Positions 24,645-38,060 of a DNA stretch of 64,000 bases are shown here, piece after piece (the first letter of the stretch is position 1; every line of letters starts with the position of its first letter). The position numbers and the translations under genes are program-made. Source of the stretch: Abelmoschus esculentus (taxonomy: Eukaryota > Streptophyta > Magnoliopsida > Malvales > Malvaceae); NCBI GenBank assembly GCA_035048815.1, contig JAUCBN010000020.1, positions 7,075,501 through 7,139,500 of the forward strand, in the 5' to 3' direction. The notes under the pieces are model-generated. The model had not been told where the DNA came from. It was given only the letters and a program-made list of their open reading frames with translations, and ran no database searches.

Positions 24645-27160
24645 ACCAGATATAATTTCAAATTGGTTTTTCAAAATTTATGTTTTAGGACCCATTTAAA
24701 ATAAAAATGATTTAAAAAGGGGTTTTGAAAGAAAAGAGAGGTAATGGGGGGACCACTTATGTGATTTCCCCTAAAACACCCATGGAAGACATAAAATTAA
24801 AAAAAAGGATTTTCATTCAAAAAGGAGACACCTTTTTTTTACTCTTCATCTTTTCCAAAAGAGTTTTCCCTATTACAAGAACAAGGTTTCTTCTTCATAG
24901 GAGTGATTTTGAAAAGGTAAATCATTCTTTAACTTAGTTTTCTTGTTCTTCACATTATTATAGCATAGATTTTGTTTTTATACCTTGAGATTTTAGTTAC
25001 ATGTTGGAAATGGGTTTTGAAAAGGAATTTTCGGATGAGTTTTAAATGGGTATTAAAAAGGATGTTTTTAAACTTCATTTGGTGTCAAAATATGTTTAAA
25101 AGTTGGGTTTTTAATGGTATTCCCGAAATGGTTTGTTATGGGTATTTTTGGAGGTTGAAAACTTGAGTTTTTGGTTGGGTTTTGTTGAAAATAAAGGGTT
25201 AGAGGTATATATAACCTTGGTAGGTGTTTTTAGAATGCTAAAGGATGGATTTTGAGTAGTTAAATGAGGTAGATGATGGAATTCCTGAAGTGACTGCAGT
25301 AGGTAATTTTTGAAAGTGGAAAATGAGTGTTTTTGGGGTGTTTTAGTATGGAAATGAAGGGCTGATGGTTATACTATATATGAGTGATGTTTTGGACATG
25401 TTTTGAAGTGTTTTAGGTGTTTAAATTGAAGGGTAATGGCTGTGTTTTGCTTAAGTACGAAAATAAGAATATTTGGGATGAATTTGGCTTTGAATTGTTG
25501 AGAAAATATTGTGGATTTGTGAGCTGATGTAAAACAATGATTTTGTGGTTGATTATGAGGTTAATACTTTAATTTTGAGTGGTTTGAAGCAGCACATTTT
25601 GTTCCGGGTGATTCGAGTACAAATACGGAAGGTTCGGTGCTCGATTTGGCTACCGTTAGAGTTGTGTGGTTAGTGGAAAAATGTTTTGAACTTGGTTTTG
25701 GTTCAAGGAAGATTTTGGGAGTTTGGATTAAACTTGATAAGCTAATTCAAACTCAAGAGTAAGATCTACCCATTTTACTTATCTTGTATGCTTGTTAGAT
25801 GGTAAAAATTGGAAAGCATGTTGTGTTTAATTGTTGTCGATGGCATGTTAATTGTTATGTTGAGTTGTGTTGATTTTCTATTGATTAATGACATGTTAAT
25901 ATGCCATGTAAGATATTTGTAAGATATTGCAGGTTATGCTTGTAAGTGGTAAGTAAGACCACTCGAGTATGGTAAGAAATATAGTCGGGTGGCTATGTAA
26001 GACCGGTAAGAGGTGTAAGATGTAAGATTTGTAAGATAATATTATGGTAATGATGTTGGCATTCATTGAGTCATACCGGGTATAATTGGTCGACCAATAG
26101 GATGTAAGAATAGTGCACTATGAGACAAAATTCGCATACGTGTCAGATAAATTCGGTCGTGTCAGACAAAATTCGTATACGTGTAAGATAAATTCGACCG
26201 TGTCAGATAAATTCGTATGCGTGTAAGACGTTTCCGCATATCCGTGTATAATAACCGAGTTTGCCAACATACTTATCTTAATTGCTATGAATATGTGTTT
26301 TTATCTTATGTTGTGAACTTTGATTGCTCTCGTAAGTTGTAAGATGCTTTGATGTAAGATGTACGAAATGATGTTATTCTTTATTTTCAAATAAAGCTTG
26401 AACCCTGCATTGTCGTAGTTACATTTTTGAGTTCTACTCACTAAGCATTTATGCTTCCACTCTCATTTTCCGACAATGCAGATCGTTAGCTCTGGAGTTA
26501 GCACGGTGCGAGGAAGGGCGTCCAAGCGTGTTGCTCTTTAGCTCAAGTATGATTTAGTTGCAGTAATGTATTAGCTAGCAATGGGTATGCTATGTTGTTT
26601 AGGAGCGTTGCTTGACTCCTATGTTGACTTATGTTTTGGATGATTTCATGCATTGTTTATACTCGCCATGGTTGCATTAAGTTATCATGTGGATTTATGT
26701 TTTGCAGTTATGGTTATGTGGATATTATCTTTGATGTTGTTTGAACTCTTTTATGTATGAATTATATGTCTTGTTGCTTGAGCATGATTCGAATGGATGT
26801 GCATGAGTTTCAAGCATGTGTAACCTGATCCTTGAGTTCTATAATGTCTTATGCATGTTAAGTATGCTTGTATGTGGTTGTTGGGTTAATCCTTAGATGT
26901 TTGTGCTTTAAAATTCATCCAGTTGCAGGGGTTTTCGGTTTCACCTCGAATCGATATGCCAATGCCGTTTTGAGCCTTCGGGCTTTCAGCAAGCCCAATA
27001 AGGTTGGTTTAGAGCCCATGTGCAGATACGTTGATCGTTTGGGCTCGGAAAGGCTTTCTGGGGTTGGTTATTGGAGTCGGGTCTTCGGACATGACTTCGG
27101 TAATCCTCGTGTAGCCACCTCGGGTCGGCCTTGCGACTAGACCGGGTCGAGGGGGTTACA
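24612..27160 (+). repeat. 3' long terminal repeat of the Tekay-like element
   Basis: A 2549 bp repeat of 17082-19616 with the same TG...CA ends. I count roughly 60 scattered differences by eye, many C/T or G/A, plus a segment of about 14 bp near 25499-25512 that is missing from the 5' LTR. An open frame of 90 codons at 26868-27140 has no recognisable protein features and is not treated as a gene. Confidence 0.95.
26124..26230 (+). repeat. 41 bp tandem repeat inside the 3' LTR
   Basis: Counterpart of the 5' LTR block, with copies at 26124-26164 and 26165-26205 and then a partial copy. Copy number is the same as in the 5' LTR. Confidence 0.8.
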
Positions 27161-27165
27161 AGCGT
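27161..27165 (+). other. Target site duplication, right copy (AGCGT)
   Basis: Directly follows the TTACA end of the 3' LTR and is identical to 17077-17081. The satellite resumes with GCATGTCCAAATGG. Confidence 0.95.
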
Positions 27166-29389
27166 GCATGTCCAAATGGGCTATCTAGTGAACCCTTTCG
27201 AATTTTAACCGAGTAAAAAGCTCAAAATTTGAGTTTAAGCTGTTTAATTAGGTTCAAAAGCCCATAATTGTCTTTTTGTACCCAAAAAATTTGATTTAAT
27301 ATCATTTTTAATCGTTATTTAAGGTTCAGAGCGTGCATGTCCAAATGGGCTTTCTAGTGAACCCTTTCGAATTTTAATCGAGTAAAAAGCTCAAAATTTG
27401 AGTTTAAGCTGTTTAATCAGGTTCAAAAGCCCATAATTGTCTTTTTGTACCCAAAAAATTTGATTTAATATCATTTTCAATCGTTATTTAAGTTTCAAAG
27501 CGTGCATGTCCAAATTGGCTTTCTAGTGAACCCTTTCGAATTTTAACCGGGTAAAAAGCTCAAAATTTGAGTTTAAGCTGTGGAATTAGGTTCAAAAGCC
27601 CATAATTAACTTTTTTACCCAAGAAAGTTGATTTAATATCAATTTAAATCGTTTTTTAGGGTTTAGAGCGTGCATGTCCAAATGAGCTATCTAGTGAACC
27701 AGTTCGAATTTTAACCGAGTAAAAATCTCAAAATTTGAGTTTAAGCTGTTTAAATAGGTTCAAAAGCCCATAATTGACTTTTTGTACCCAAAAAATTTGA
27801 TTTAATATCATTTTCAAATGTTTTTTAGGGTTCAGAGCGTGCATGTCCAAATGGGCTTTCTAATGAACCCTTTCGAATTTTAACCGAGTAAAAAGATCAA
27901 AATTTGAGTTAAAGCTGTATAATTAGGTTCAAAAGCCCATAATTAACTTTTTGTACCCAAGAAATTTGATTTAATATCATTTTCGATCGTTTTTTAGGGT
28001 TCAGAGCGTGCATGTCCAAATGGGCATTTAGTGAACCAGTTCGAATTTTAACCGAGTAAAAAGCTCAAAATTTGAGTTTAAGGTATATAATTAGGTTCAC
28101 AAGCCCATATTTAACTTTCGTTACCAGAAAAATTTGATTTAATATAATTTTAAATCGTTTTTTAGGGTTCAGAGCGTGCATGTCCAAATGGGCTATCTAG
28201 TGAACCAGTTCGAATTTTAACCGAGTAGAAAGCTCAAAATTTGAGTTTAAGCTGTATAATTATGTTGAAAAGCCCATGACTGACTTTTTGTAACCAAAAA
28301 ATTTGATTTAATATTATTTTCGATCGTTTTTTAGGGTTCAAAGCTACATGTACAAATGGGCTTTCTAGTGAACCCTTTCGAATTTTAACTGAGTAAAAAT
28401 CTCAAAATTAGTGTTTAAGTTGTATAATTAGGTTCAAAAGCCCATAATTGACTTTTTGTACCCAAAAAATTTAATTTAATATCATTTTCGTTCATTTTTT
28501 AGGGTTCAGAGCGTGCATGTCCAAATGGGCTATCTAGTGAAACCTTTCGAATTTTAACCGAGTAAAAAGCTCAAAATCAGTGTTTAAACTATATAATTAG
28601 GTACAAAAGCCCATAATTGACTTTTTGTACCCAAAAAATTTGATTTAATATCATTTTCGATCGTTTTTTAGGGTTCAAAGCGTACGTGTCCAAATGGGCA
28701 TTCTAGTGAACCCTTTCGAATTTTAACCGGGTAAAAAGATCAAAATTTGAGTTAAAGCTGTTTAAATAGGTTCAAAAACCCATAATTAACTTTTTTTACC
28801 CAAGAAATTTGATTTAATATCATTTTCGATCGTTTTTTAGGGTTTAGAGCGTGCATGTCCAAATGGGCATTTAGAGAACCAGTTCGAATTTTAACCGAGT
28901 AAAAAGCTCAAAATTTGAGTTTAAGCTATATAATTAGGTTCACAAGCCCATATTTAACTTTCGTTACCAAAAAATTTTGATTTAATATCATTTTAAATCG
29001 TTTTTTAGGGTTAAGAGCGTGCCTGTCCAAATGGTCTGTCTAGTGAACCAATTCGAATTTTAACCGAGTAAGAAGCTCAAAACTTGAGTTTAAGCTGTAT
29101 AATTAGGTTCAAAAGCCCATAATTGACTTTTTGTACCCAAAAAATTTGATTTAATATCATTATCAATCGTTTTTTAGGGTTCAAAGCGTACGTGTCCAAA
29201 TGGGCTTTCTAGTGAACCCTTTCGAATTTTAACTGAGTAAAAATCTCAAAATCAGTGTTTAAGCTGTATAATTAGGTTCAAAAGCCCATAATTGACTTTT
29301 TGTACCCAAAAAATTTAATTTAATATCATTTTCTTTCATTTTTTAGGGTTCAGAGCATGCATGTCCAAATGGGCTATCTAGTGAACCCT

Positions 29390-30740
29390 TTCGAATTTTA
29401 AACGAGTAAAAAGCTCAAAATTTGAGTTTAAGCTGTTTAAATAGGTTCAAAAGCCTATAATTGACTTTTTGTACCAGAAAAATTTTATTTAATATCATTT
29501 TCATCGTTTTTTAGGGTTTAGAACTTGCATGTCCAAATGGGCTTTCTAGTGAACCCTTTCAAATTTTAACCGAGTAAAAAGCTCAAAATTTGAGTTTAAG
29601 CTGTTTAATTAGGTTCAAAAGCCCATAATTGACTTTTTGTACCCAAATAATTTGATTTAATATCATTTTCAATCGTTTTCTAGGGTTCAGAGCTTGCATG
29701 TCCAAATGGGCTTTTAGTAAACCTGTTCGAATTTTAACAGAGTAAAAAGCTCAAAATTTGAGTTTAATCTGTATAATTAGGTTCACAAGCCCATATTTAA
29801 CTTTCTTTACCAAAAAATTTTGATTTAATATCATTTTCGATCGTTTTTTAGGGTTCAGAGCGTGCATGTCCAAATGGGGTATCTAGTGAACCCTTTCGAA
29901 TTTTAACCGAGTAAAAAGCTCAAAATTTGAATTTAAGCTGTCTAATTAGGTTCAAAAGCTCATAATTGTCTTTTTGTACCCAAAAAATCTGGTTTAATAT
30001 CATTTTCGATCGTTTTTTAGGGTTCAGAGCGTGCATGTCCAAATGGGCTATCTAGTGAACCCTTTCGAATTTTAAACGAGTAAAAAGCTCAAAATTTGAG
30101 TTTAAGCTGTTTAAATAGGTTCAAAAGCCTATAATTGACTTTTTGTACCAGAAAAATTTGATTTAATATCATTTTCATCGTTTTTTAGGGTTTAGAGCTT
30201 GCATGTCCAAATGGGCTTTCTACTGAACCCTTTCAAATTTTAACCGAGTAAAAAGCTCAAAATTTGAGTTTAAGCTGTTTAATTAGGTTCAAAAGCCCAT
30301 AATTGACTTTTTGTACCCAAATAATTTGATTTATTATCATTTTCAATCGTTTTCTAGTGTTCAGAGCTTGCATGTCCAAATGGGCTTTTAGTAAACCTGT
30401 TCGAATTTTAACAGTGTAAAAAGCTCAAAATTTGAGTTTAATCTGTATAATTAGGTTCACAAGCCCATATTTAACTTTCTTTACCAAAAAATTTTGATTT
30501 AATATCATTTTCGATCGTTTTTTAGGGTTCAGAGCGTGCATGTCCAAATGGGGTATCTAGTGAACCCTTTCGAATTTTAACCGAGTAAAAAGCTCAAAAT
30601 TTGAGTTTAAGCTGTTTAATTAGGTTCAAAAGCTCATAATTGTCTTTTTGTACCCAAAAAATTTGGTTTAATATCATTTTCGATCGTTTTTTAGGGTTCA
30701 AAGCGTACGTGTCCAAATGGGTTTTCTAGTGAACCCTTTC
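29390..30740 (+). repeat. Higher-order repeat of 4 monomers, two copies
   Basis: A block with the AAACGAGTAAAAAGC variant at 29400 recurs at 30074, an offset of 674 bp. It includes matching CATCGTTTTTTAGGG and GGGCTTTTAGTAAACCTG variants in the same order in both copies. Confidence 0.8.
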
Positions 30741-33589
30741 GAATTTTAACTGAGTAAAAATCTCAAAATTTGAGTTTAAGCAGTATAATTAGGTTCAAAA
30801 GCCCATAATTAACTTTTTTACCCAACAAATTTGATTTAATATCAATTTAAATCGTTTTTTAGGGTTTAGAGCGTGCATGTCCAAATGGGTTATCTAGTGA
30901 ACCAGTTCGAATTTTAACCGAGTAAAAAGATCAAAATTTGAGTTTAAGCTCTATAATTAGGTTCAAAAGCCCATAATTGACTTTTTGTAGCCAAAAAATT
31001 TAATTTAATATCATTTTTGTTCGTTTTTTAGGGTTCAGAGCGTGCATGTCCAAATGGGCTATCTAGTGAACCCTTTAGAATTTTAACCGAGTAAAAAGCT
31101 CAAAATTTGAGTTTAAGTTGTTTAAATAGGTTCAAAAGCCCATAATTGACTATTTGTACCAGAAAAATTTGATTTAATATCGTTTTCATCATTTTTTAGG
31201 GTTTCAGAGCGTGCATGTCCAAATGGGCTTTCTAGTGAACCCTTTCGAATTTTAACCGAGTAAAAAGCTCAAAATTTGAGTTTAAGCTATTTAATTAGGT
31301 TCAAAATCCCATAATTGACTTTTTGTACCCAAACAATTTGATTTAATATCATTTTCAATCGTTTTTTAGGGTTCAGAGCGTGCATGTCCAAATGGGCTTT
31401 TAGTGAACCCGTTCGAATTTTAATAGAGTAAAAAGCTCAAAATTTGAGTTTAATCTGTAGAAATAGGTTCACAAGCCCATATTTAACTTAATTTACCAAA
31501 AAAATTTGATTTAATATCATTTTCGATCGTTTTTTAGGGTTCAGAGCGTGCATGTCCAAACGGGCTATCTAGTGAACCCTTTCGAATTTTAAACGGGTAA
31601 AAAGCTCAAAATTTGAGTTTAAGCTGTTTAATTAGGTTCAAAAGCCCATAATTGTCTTTTTGTACCCAAAAAATTTGATTTAATATCATTTTCAATCGTT
31701 ATTTAGGGTTCAGAGCGTGCATGTCCAAATGGGCTTTCTAGCGAACCTTTTCGAATTTTAACCGGGTAAAAAGCTCAAAATTTGAGTTTAAGCTGTATAA
31801 TTAGGTTCAAAAGCCCATAATTAACTTTTTTACCCAAGAAATTTGATTTAATATCAATTTAAATCGTTTTTTAGGGTTCAGAGCGTACATATCCAAATGG
31901 GCTATCTAGTGAACCAGTTTGAATTTTAACCGAGTAAAAAGCTCAAAATTTGAGGTTAAGCTGTATAATTAGGTTCAATAGCCTATAATTGACTTTTTGT
32001 GCCGAAAAAATTCTATCTAATATTATTTTTGTTCGTTTTTTAGGGTTCAGAGCGTGCATGTCCAAATTGGCTATCTAGTGAACCCTTTCGAATTTTAACC
32101 GAGTAAAAAGCTCAAAATTTGAGTTTAAGCTGTTTAAAGAGGTTCAAAAGCCCATAATTGACTTTTTGTACCCAAAAAATTTGATGTAATATCATTTTCG
32201 ATCGTTTTTTAGGGTTCAAAGCGTACATGTCCAAATGGGCTTTCTAGTGAACCCTTTCGAATTTTAACTGTGTAAAAAGCTCAAAATAAGTGTTTAAACT
32301 ATATAATTAGGTTCAAAACCCCATAATTGACTTTTTGTACCAAAAAAATTTAATTTAATATTATTTTCGTTCATTTTTTAGGGTTCAGAGCATGTATGTC
32401 CAAATTGGCTATCTAGTGAACCCTTTCGAATTTTAACCGAGTAAAAAGCTCAAAATTTGAGTTTAAGCTGTTTAATTAGGTTCAAAAGCCCATAATTGAC
32501 TTTTGTACCCAAAAAATTTGATTTAATATCATTTTCAATCGTTATTTAGGGTTCAGAGCGTGCATGTCTAAATGGGCTTTCTAGTGAACCCTTTCGAATT
32601 TTAAACGGGTAAAAAGGTCAAAATTTGAGTTTAAGCTGTATAATTAGGTTCAAAAGGCCATAATTAACTTTTTTACCCAAGAAATTTGATTTAATATCAA
32701 TTTAAATCGTTTGTTAGGGTTTAGAGCGTACATATCCAAATGGGCTATCTAACCAACCAGTTCGAATTTCAACTGAGTAAAAAGATCTAAATCAATGTTT
32801 AAACTGTATAATTAGGTTCAAAAGCCCATAATTGACTTTTTGTACCAAAAAAATTAAATTTATTATCATTTTCGTTCATTTTTTAAGGTTCAGAGCTTGC
32901 ATGTCCAAATTGGCTCTCTAGTGAACCCTTTCAAATTTTAACCGAGTAAAATGCTCAAAATTTGAGTTTAAGCTGTTTAATTAGGTTCAAAAACCCATAA
33001 TTGACTATTGTACCCAAAAAATTTGATTTAATATCATTTTCAACCGTTATTTAGGGTTCAGAGCGTGCATGTCTAAATGGGCTTTCTAGTGAACCCTTTC
33101 GAATTTTAAACGGGTAAAAAGCTCAAAATTTGAGTTTAAGCTGTATAATTAGGTTCAAATGCCCATAATTGACTTTTTGTACCCAAGAAATTTGATTTAA
33201 TATCATCTTCGATCGTTTTTTAGGGTTTAGATCGTGCATGTCCAAATGGGGTTTCTAGTGAACCCTTTCGAATTTTAACCCAGTAAAATGCTCAAAATTT
33301 GAGTTTAAGCTGTATAATTAGGTTCAAAAGCCCATAATTAACTTCTTGTACCCAAGAAATTTGATTTAATATCATTTTTGTTCGTTTTTTAGGGTTCAGA
33401 GCGTGCATGTCCAAATGGGCTATCTAGTGAACCCTTTCGAATTTTAACCGAGTAAAATTCTCAAAATTTGAGTTTAAGCTGTAAAATTAGGTTAAAAAGC
33501 ACATAATTGAATTTTTGTACCCAAAAAATTTTATTTAATATAATTTTCCATCGTTTTTTTAGGGTTCAAAGCGTACATGTCTAAATGGG

Positions 33590-35270
33590 CTTTCTAGTGA
33601 AGCCTTTCGAATTTTAACCGGGTAAAAAGATCAAAAAACAGTGTTTAAGTTGTTTAATTAGGTTAAAAAGCCCATAATTGACTTTTTGTACCCAAAAAAT
33701 TTGATTTGATATCATTTTTTAGGGTTCAGAGCTTGCATGACCAAATGGGCTATCTAGTGAACCCTTTCGAATTTTAACCGAGTAAAAACCTCAAAATTTG
33801 AGTTTAAGTTGTTTAATTAGGTTTAAAAGCCTATAATTGACTTTTTGTACCCAAAAAATTTGATTTAATATCATTTTCGATCGTTTTTAGGGTTCAAAGC
33901 GTACATGTCCAAATGGGCTTTCAAGTGAACCCTTTCGAATTTTAACTGAGTAAAAAGATCAAAATCAGTGTTTAAGCTGTATAATTAGGTTCAACAGCCC
34001 ATAATTGACTTTTTGTCCAAAAAATTTAATTCAATATCATTTTCGTTCATTTTTTAGGGTTCAGAGCCTTCATGTCCAAATTGGCTATCTAGTGAACTCT
34101 TTCGAATTTTAACCGAGTAAAAAGCTCAAAATTTGAGTTTAAGCTGTTTAATTAGGTTCAAAAGCCCATAATTGACTTTTGTACCCAAAAAATTTTATTT
34201 AATATCATTTTCAATCGTTATTTAGGGTTCAGAGAGTGCATGTCTAAATGGGCTTTCTAGTGAACCGTTTCGAATTTTAAACGGGTAAAAAGCTCAAAAT
34301 TTGAGTTTAAGCTGTATAATTAGGTTTAAAAGCCCATAATTAACTTCTTGTACCCAAGTAATTTTATTTAATATAATTTTCGATCGTTTTTTAGGGTTCA
34401 AAGCGTACATGTCTAAATGGGCTTTCTAGTGAAGCCTTTCGAATTTTAACCGGGTAAAAAGATCAAAAAACAGTGTTTAAGCTGTTTAATTAGGTTAAAA
34501 AGCCCATAATTGACTTTTTGTAACCAAAAAATTTGATTTGATATCATTTTTTAGGGTTCAGAGCTTGCCTGTCCAAATGGGCTATCTAGTGAACCCTTTC
34601 GAATTTTAACCGAGTAAAAACCTCAAAATTTGAGTTTAAGTTGTTTAATTAGGTTTAAAAGCCCATAATTGACTTTTTGTACCCAAAAAATTTGATTTAA
34701 TATCATTTTCGATCGTTTTTAGGGTTCAAAGCGTACATGTCCAAATGGGCTTTCAAGTGAACCCTTTCGAATTTTAACTGAGTAAAAAGATCAAAATCAG
34801 TGTTTAAGCTGTATAATTAGGTTCAACAGCCTATAATTGACTTTTTCTCCAAAAAATTTAATTCAATATCATTTTCGTTCATTTTTTAGGGTTCAAAGCT
34901 TGTATGTCCAAATTGGCTATCTAGTGAACCCTTTCGAATTTTAACCGAGTAAAAAGCTCAAAATTTGAGTTTAAGCTGTTTAATTAGGTTCAAAAGCCCA
35001 TAATTGACTTTTGCACCCAAAAAATTTTATTTAATATCATTTTCAATCGTTATTTAAGGTTCAGAGAGTGCATGTCTAAATGGGCTTTCTAGTGAACCCT
35101 TTCGAATTTTAAACGGGTAAAAAGCTCAAAATTTGAGTTTAAGCTGTCTAATTAGGTTCAAAAGCCCATAATTAACTTCTTGTACCCAAGAAATTTGATT
35201 TAATATCATTTTCGATCGTTTTTTAGGGTTCAGAGCGTGCATGTCCAAATGGGCTATCTAGTGAACCCTT
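33590..35270 (+). repeat. Higher-order repeat of 5 monomers, two copies
   Basis: The variant GATCAAAAAACAGTGTTTAA at 33629 recurs at 34461, an offset of 832 bp. Each copy includes a shortened unit in which about 10 bases before TTTTTTAGGG are missing, so the deletion predates the duplication. Confidence 0.8.
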
Positions 35271-35603
35271 TCGAATTTTAACCGAGTAAAAAGCTCAAAA
35301 TTTGAGTTTAAGCTGTAAAATTAGGTTAAAAAGCACATAACCGAATTTTTGTACCCAAAAAAATTTTATTTAATATAATTTTCGATCGTTTTTTAGGGTT
35401 CAAAGCGTACATGTCCAAATGGGCTTTCTAATGAACCCTTTCGAATTTTAACCGGGTAAAAATATAGAAAAATAGTGTTTAAGCTGTTTAATTAGGTTCA
35501 AAAGCCCATAATTGACTTTTTGTACCAAAAAAATTTAATTTAAAATCATTTTTTAGGGTTCAGATCTTGCATGTCCAAATGGGCTATCTAGTGAACCCTT
35601 TCG

Positions 35604-35652
35604 AATTTTAATTTAATATCATTTTCGTTCATTTTTTAGGGTTCAGAGCTCA
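35604..35652 (+). repeat. Truncated satellite monomers with two deletion joints
   Basis: CGAATTTTA jumps directly to ATTTAATATC near 35610, losing most of a unit. GGGTTCAGAG then jumps to CTCAAAATTTGAG near 35649. The first joint is also found at 38030. Confidence 0.75.
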
Positions 35653-38021
35653 AAATTTGAGTTTAAGCTATTTAATTAGGTTCAAAAGCCCATAATTGAC
35701 TTTTTGTACCCAAAAAATTTGATTTAATATCATTTTCAATCGTTATTTAAGGTTCAGAGCGTGCATGTCTAAATGGGCTTTCTAGTGAACCCTTTCGAAT
35801 TTTAACCGAGTAAAAAGCTCAAAATTTGAGTTTAAACTGTAAAATTAGGTTCAAAAGCCCATAATTGACTTTTTGTACCCAATAAATTTGATTTAATATC
35901 ATTTTCGATCGTTTTTTAGGGTTCAGAGCGTGCATCTCCAAATGGGCTTTTAGTGAACTAGTTGGAATTTTAACCGAGTAAAAAGCTCAAAATTTAACCA
36001 GGTAAAAAGCTCAAAATTTAATTTTAAGTTGTATAATTAGGTTCAAAAGCCCACAATTAACTTTTTGTACCCAAGAAATTTTATTTAATATCATTTTCGA
36101 TCGTTTTTTAGGGTTCAGAGCGTGCATGTCCAAATGGGCTTTTAGTGAACCAGTTCGAATTTTAACCGAGTAAAAAGCTCAAAATTTGAGTTTAAGCTAT
36201 ATAATTATGTTCACAAGACCATATTTAACTTTCGTTACCAAAAAATTTTGATTTAATATCAATTTAAATCGTTTTTTAGGGTTCAGAGCGTGCACGTACA
36301 AATGGGCTATCTAGTGAACCCTTTCGAATTTTAACCGAGTAAAAAGCTCAAAATTTGAGTTTAAGCTTTATAATTAGGTTCAAAAGCCCATTATTAACTT
36401 TTTTTTCCCAAGAAATTTGATTTAATATCATTTTCAATCTTTTTTAGGGTTCAGAGCGTGCATGACCAAATGGGCTTTCTAGTGAACCCTTTCGAATTTT
36501 AACCGGGTAAAAAGCTCAAAATTTGATTTTAAGCTGTATAATTAGGTTCAGAAGCCCACAATTAACTTTTTGTACCCAAGAAATTTGATTTAATATCATT
36601 TTCGATCGTTTTTTAGGGTTCAGAGCGTGCATGTCCAAATGGGCTTTTAGTGAACTAGTTCGAATTTTAAACGAGTAAAAAGCTCAAAATTTAACCGGGT
36701 AAAAAGCTCAAAATTTCATTTTAAGCTGTATAATTAGGTTCAAAATCCCACAATTAACTTTTTGTACCCAAGAAATTTTATTTAATATCATTTTCGATCG
36801 TTTTTTAGGGTTCAGAGCGTGCATGTCCAATGGGCTTTTAGTGAACCAGTTCGAATTTTAACCGAGTAAAAAGCTCAAAATTTGATTTTAAGCTATATAA
36901 TTAGGTTCACAAGATCATAATTAACTTTTTGTACCCAAAAAATTTAATTTAATATCATTTTCAATCATTTTTTAGGGTTCAAAGCGTGCATGTCCAAATG
37001 GGGTTTCTAGTGAACCCTTTCGAATTTTAACCGGGTAAAAAGCTCAAAATTTGAGTTTAAGCTGTTTAAATAGGTTCAAAAGCCCATAATTGACTTTTTG
37101 TACCAAACAATTTGATTTAATATCATTTTCGATCGTTTTTTAAGGTTTAGAGCGTGCATGTCCAAATGGGCATTCTAGTGAACCCTTTCGAATTTTAACA
37201 GAGTAAAAAGCTTAAAATTTGAGTTTAATCTGTATAATTAGGTTCACAAGCCCATATTTAACTTTCTTTACCAAAAAATTTTGATTTAATATCATTTTCG
37301 ATCGTTTTTTAGGGTTTAGAGCGTGCATGTCCAATTGTGCTATCTAGTGAACCCTTTCGAATTTTAACCGAGTAAAAAGCTCAAAATCAGTGTTTAAACT
37401 ATATAATTAGGTTCAAAAGCCCATAATTGACTTTTTGTACCAAAAAATTTAATTTAATATCATTTTCAATCGTTTTTTTAGGGTTCAGAGCGTGCATGTC
37501 CAAATGGGCTTTCTAGTGAACCCTTTCGAATTTTATCCGAGTAAAAAGCTCAAATTTTGAGTTTAAGCTGTATAATTAGGTTCATAAGCGCATAATCAAC
37601 TTTCTTTACCCAAAAAATTTGATTTAATATCATTTTCGATCGTTTTTTAGGGTACATAGCGTGCATGTCCAAATGGGCTTTCTAGTGAACCCTTTCGAAT
37701 TTTAACGAGTAAAAAGCTCAAAATTTGAGTTTAAGCTATAAAATTAGGTTAAAAAGCACATAACTGAATTTTTGTACCCAAAAAATTTTATTTAATATAA
37801 TTTTCGATCGTTTTTTAGGGTTCAAAGCGTACATGTCCAAATGGGCTTTCTAGTGAACCCTTTCGAATTTTAACCAGGTAAAAAGATCAAAATCAGTGTT
37901 TAAGCTGTTTAATTAGGTTAAAAAGCCCATAATTGACTTTTTGTACCAAAAAAATTTAATTTAAAATCATTTTTTAGGGTTCAGAGCTTGCATGTCCAAA
38001 TGGGCTATCTAGTGAACCCTT

Positions 38022-38060
38022 TCGAATTTTAATTTAATATCATTTTCGTTCATTTTTTAG
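38022..38060 (+). repeat. Truncated satellite monomer sharing a joint with 35610
   Basis: The CGAATTTTAATTTAATAT joint is identical to the one at 35610, with similar flanking variants. Here the unit goes on normally after GGGTTCAGAG, so the second deletion at 35649 came later. Confidence 0.75.

Larger units (their letters stand above)
17082..27160 (+). mobile_element. Complete Ty3-gypsy LTR retrotransposon, Tekay/Del-like chromovirus
   Basis: A 10079 bp element with two near-identical LTRs starting TGTAACATCC and ending GGGTTACA, a 5 bp target duplication, an initiator-Met tRNA primer site, gag, protease, reverse transcriptase, RNase H, integrase and a C-terminal chromodomain-like segment, then a purine tract. 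Domain order and the terminal chromodomain place it in the plant chromoviruses, closest in feel to Tekay/Del, which is recognition from memory rather than a search. The whole polyprotein is in one frame but carries four stop codons, so this copy cannot make its full set of proteins. By-eye LTR comparison gives roughly 2-3 percent divergence, so the insertion is fairly young. Confidence 0.95.

Noticed and set aside
26868..27140. 90-codon open frame at the end of the 3' LTR
   Set aside because: Spans the non-coding LTR end and the hairpin, and no protein features are visible.
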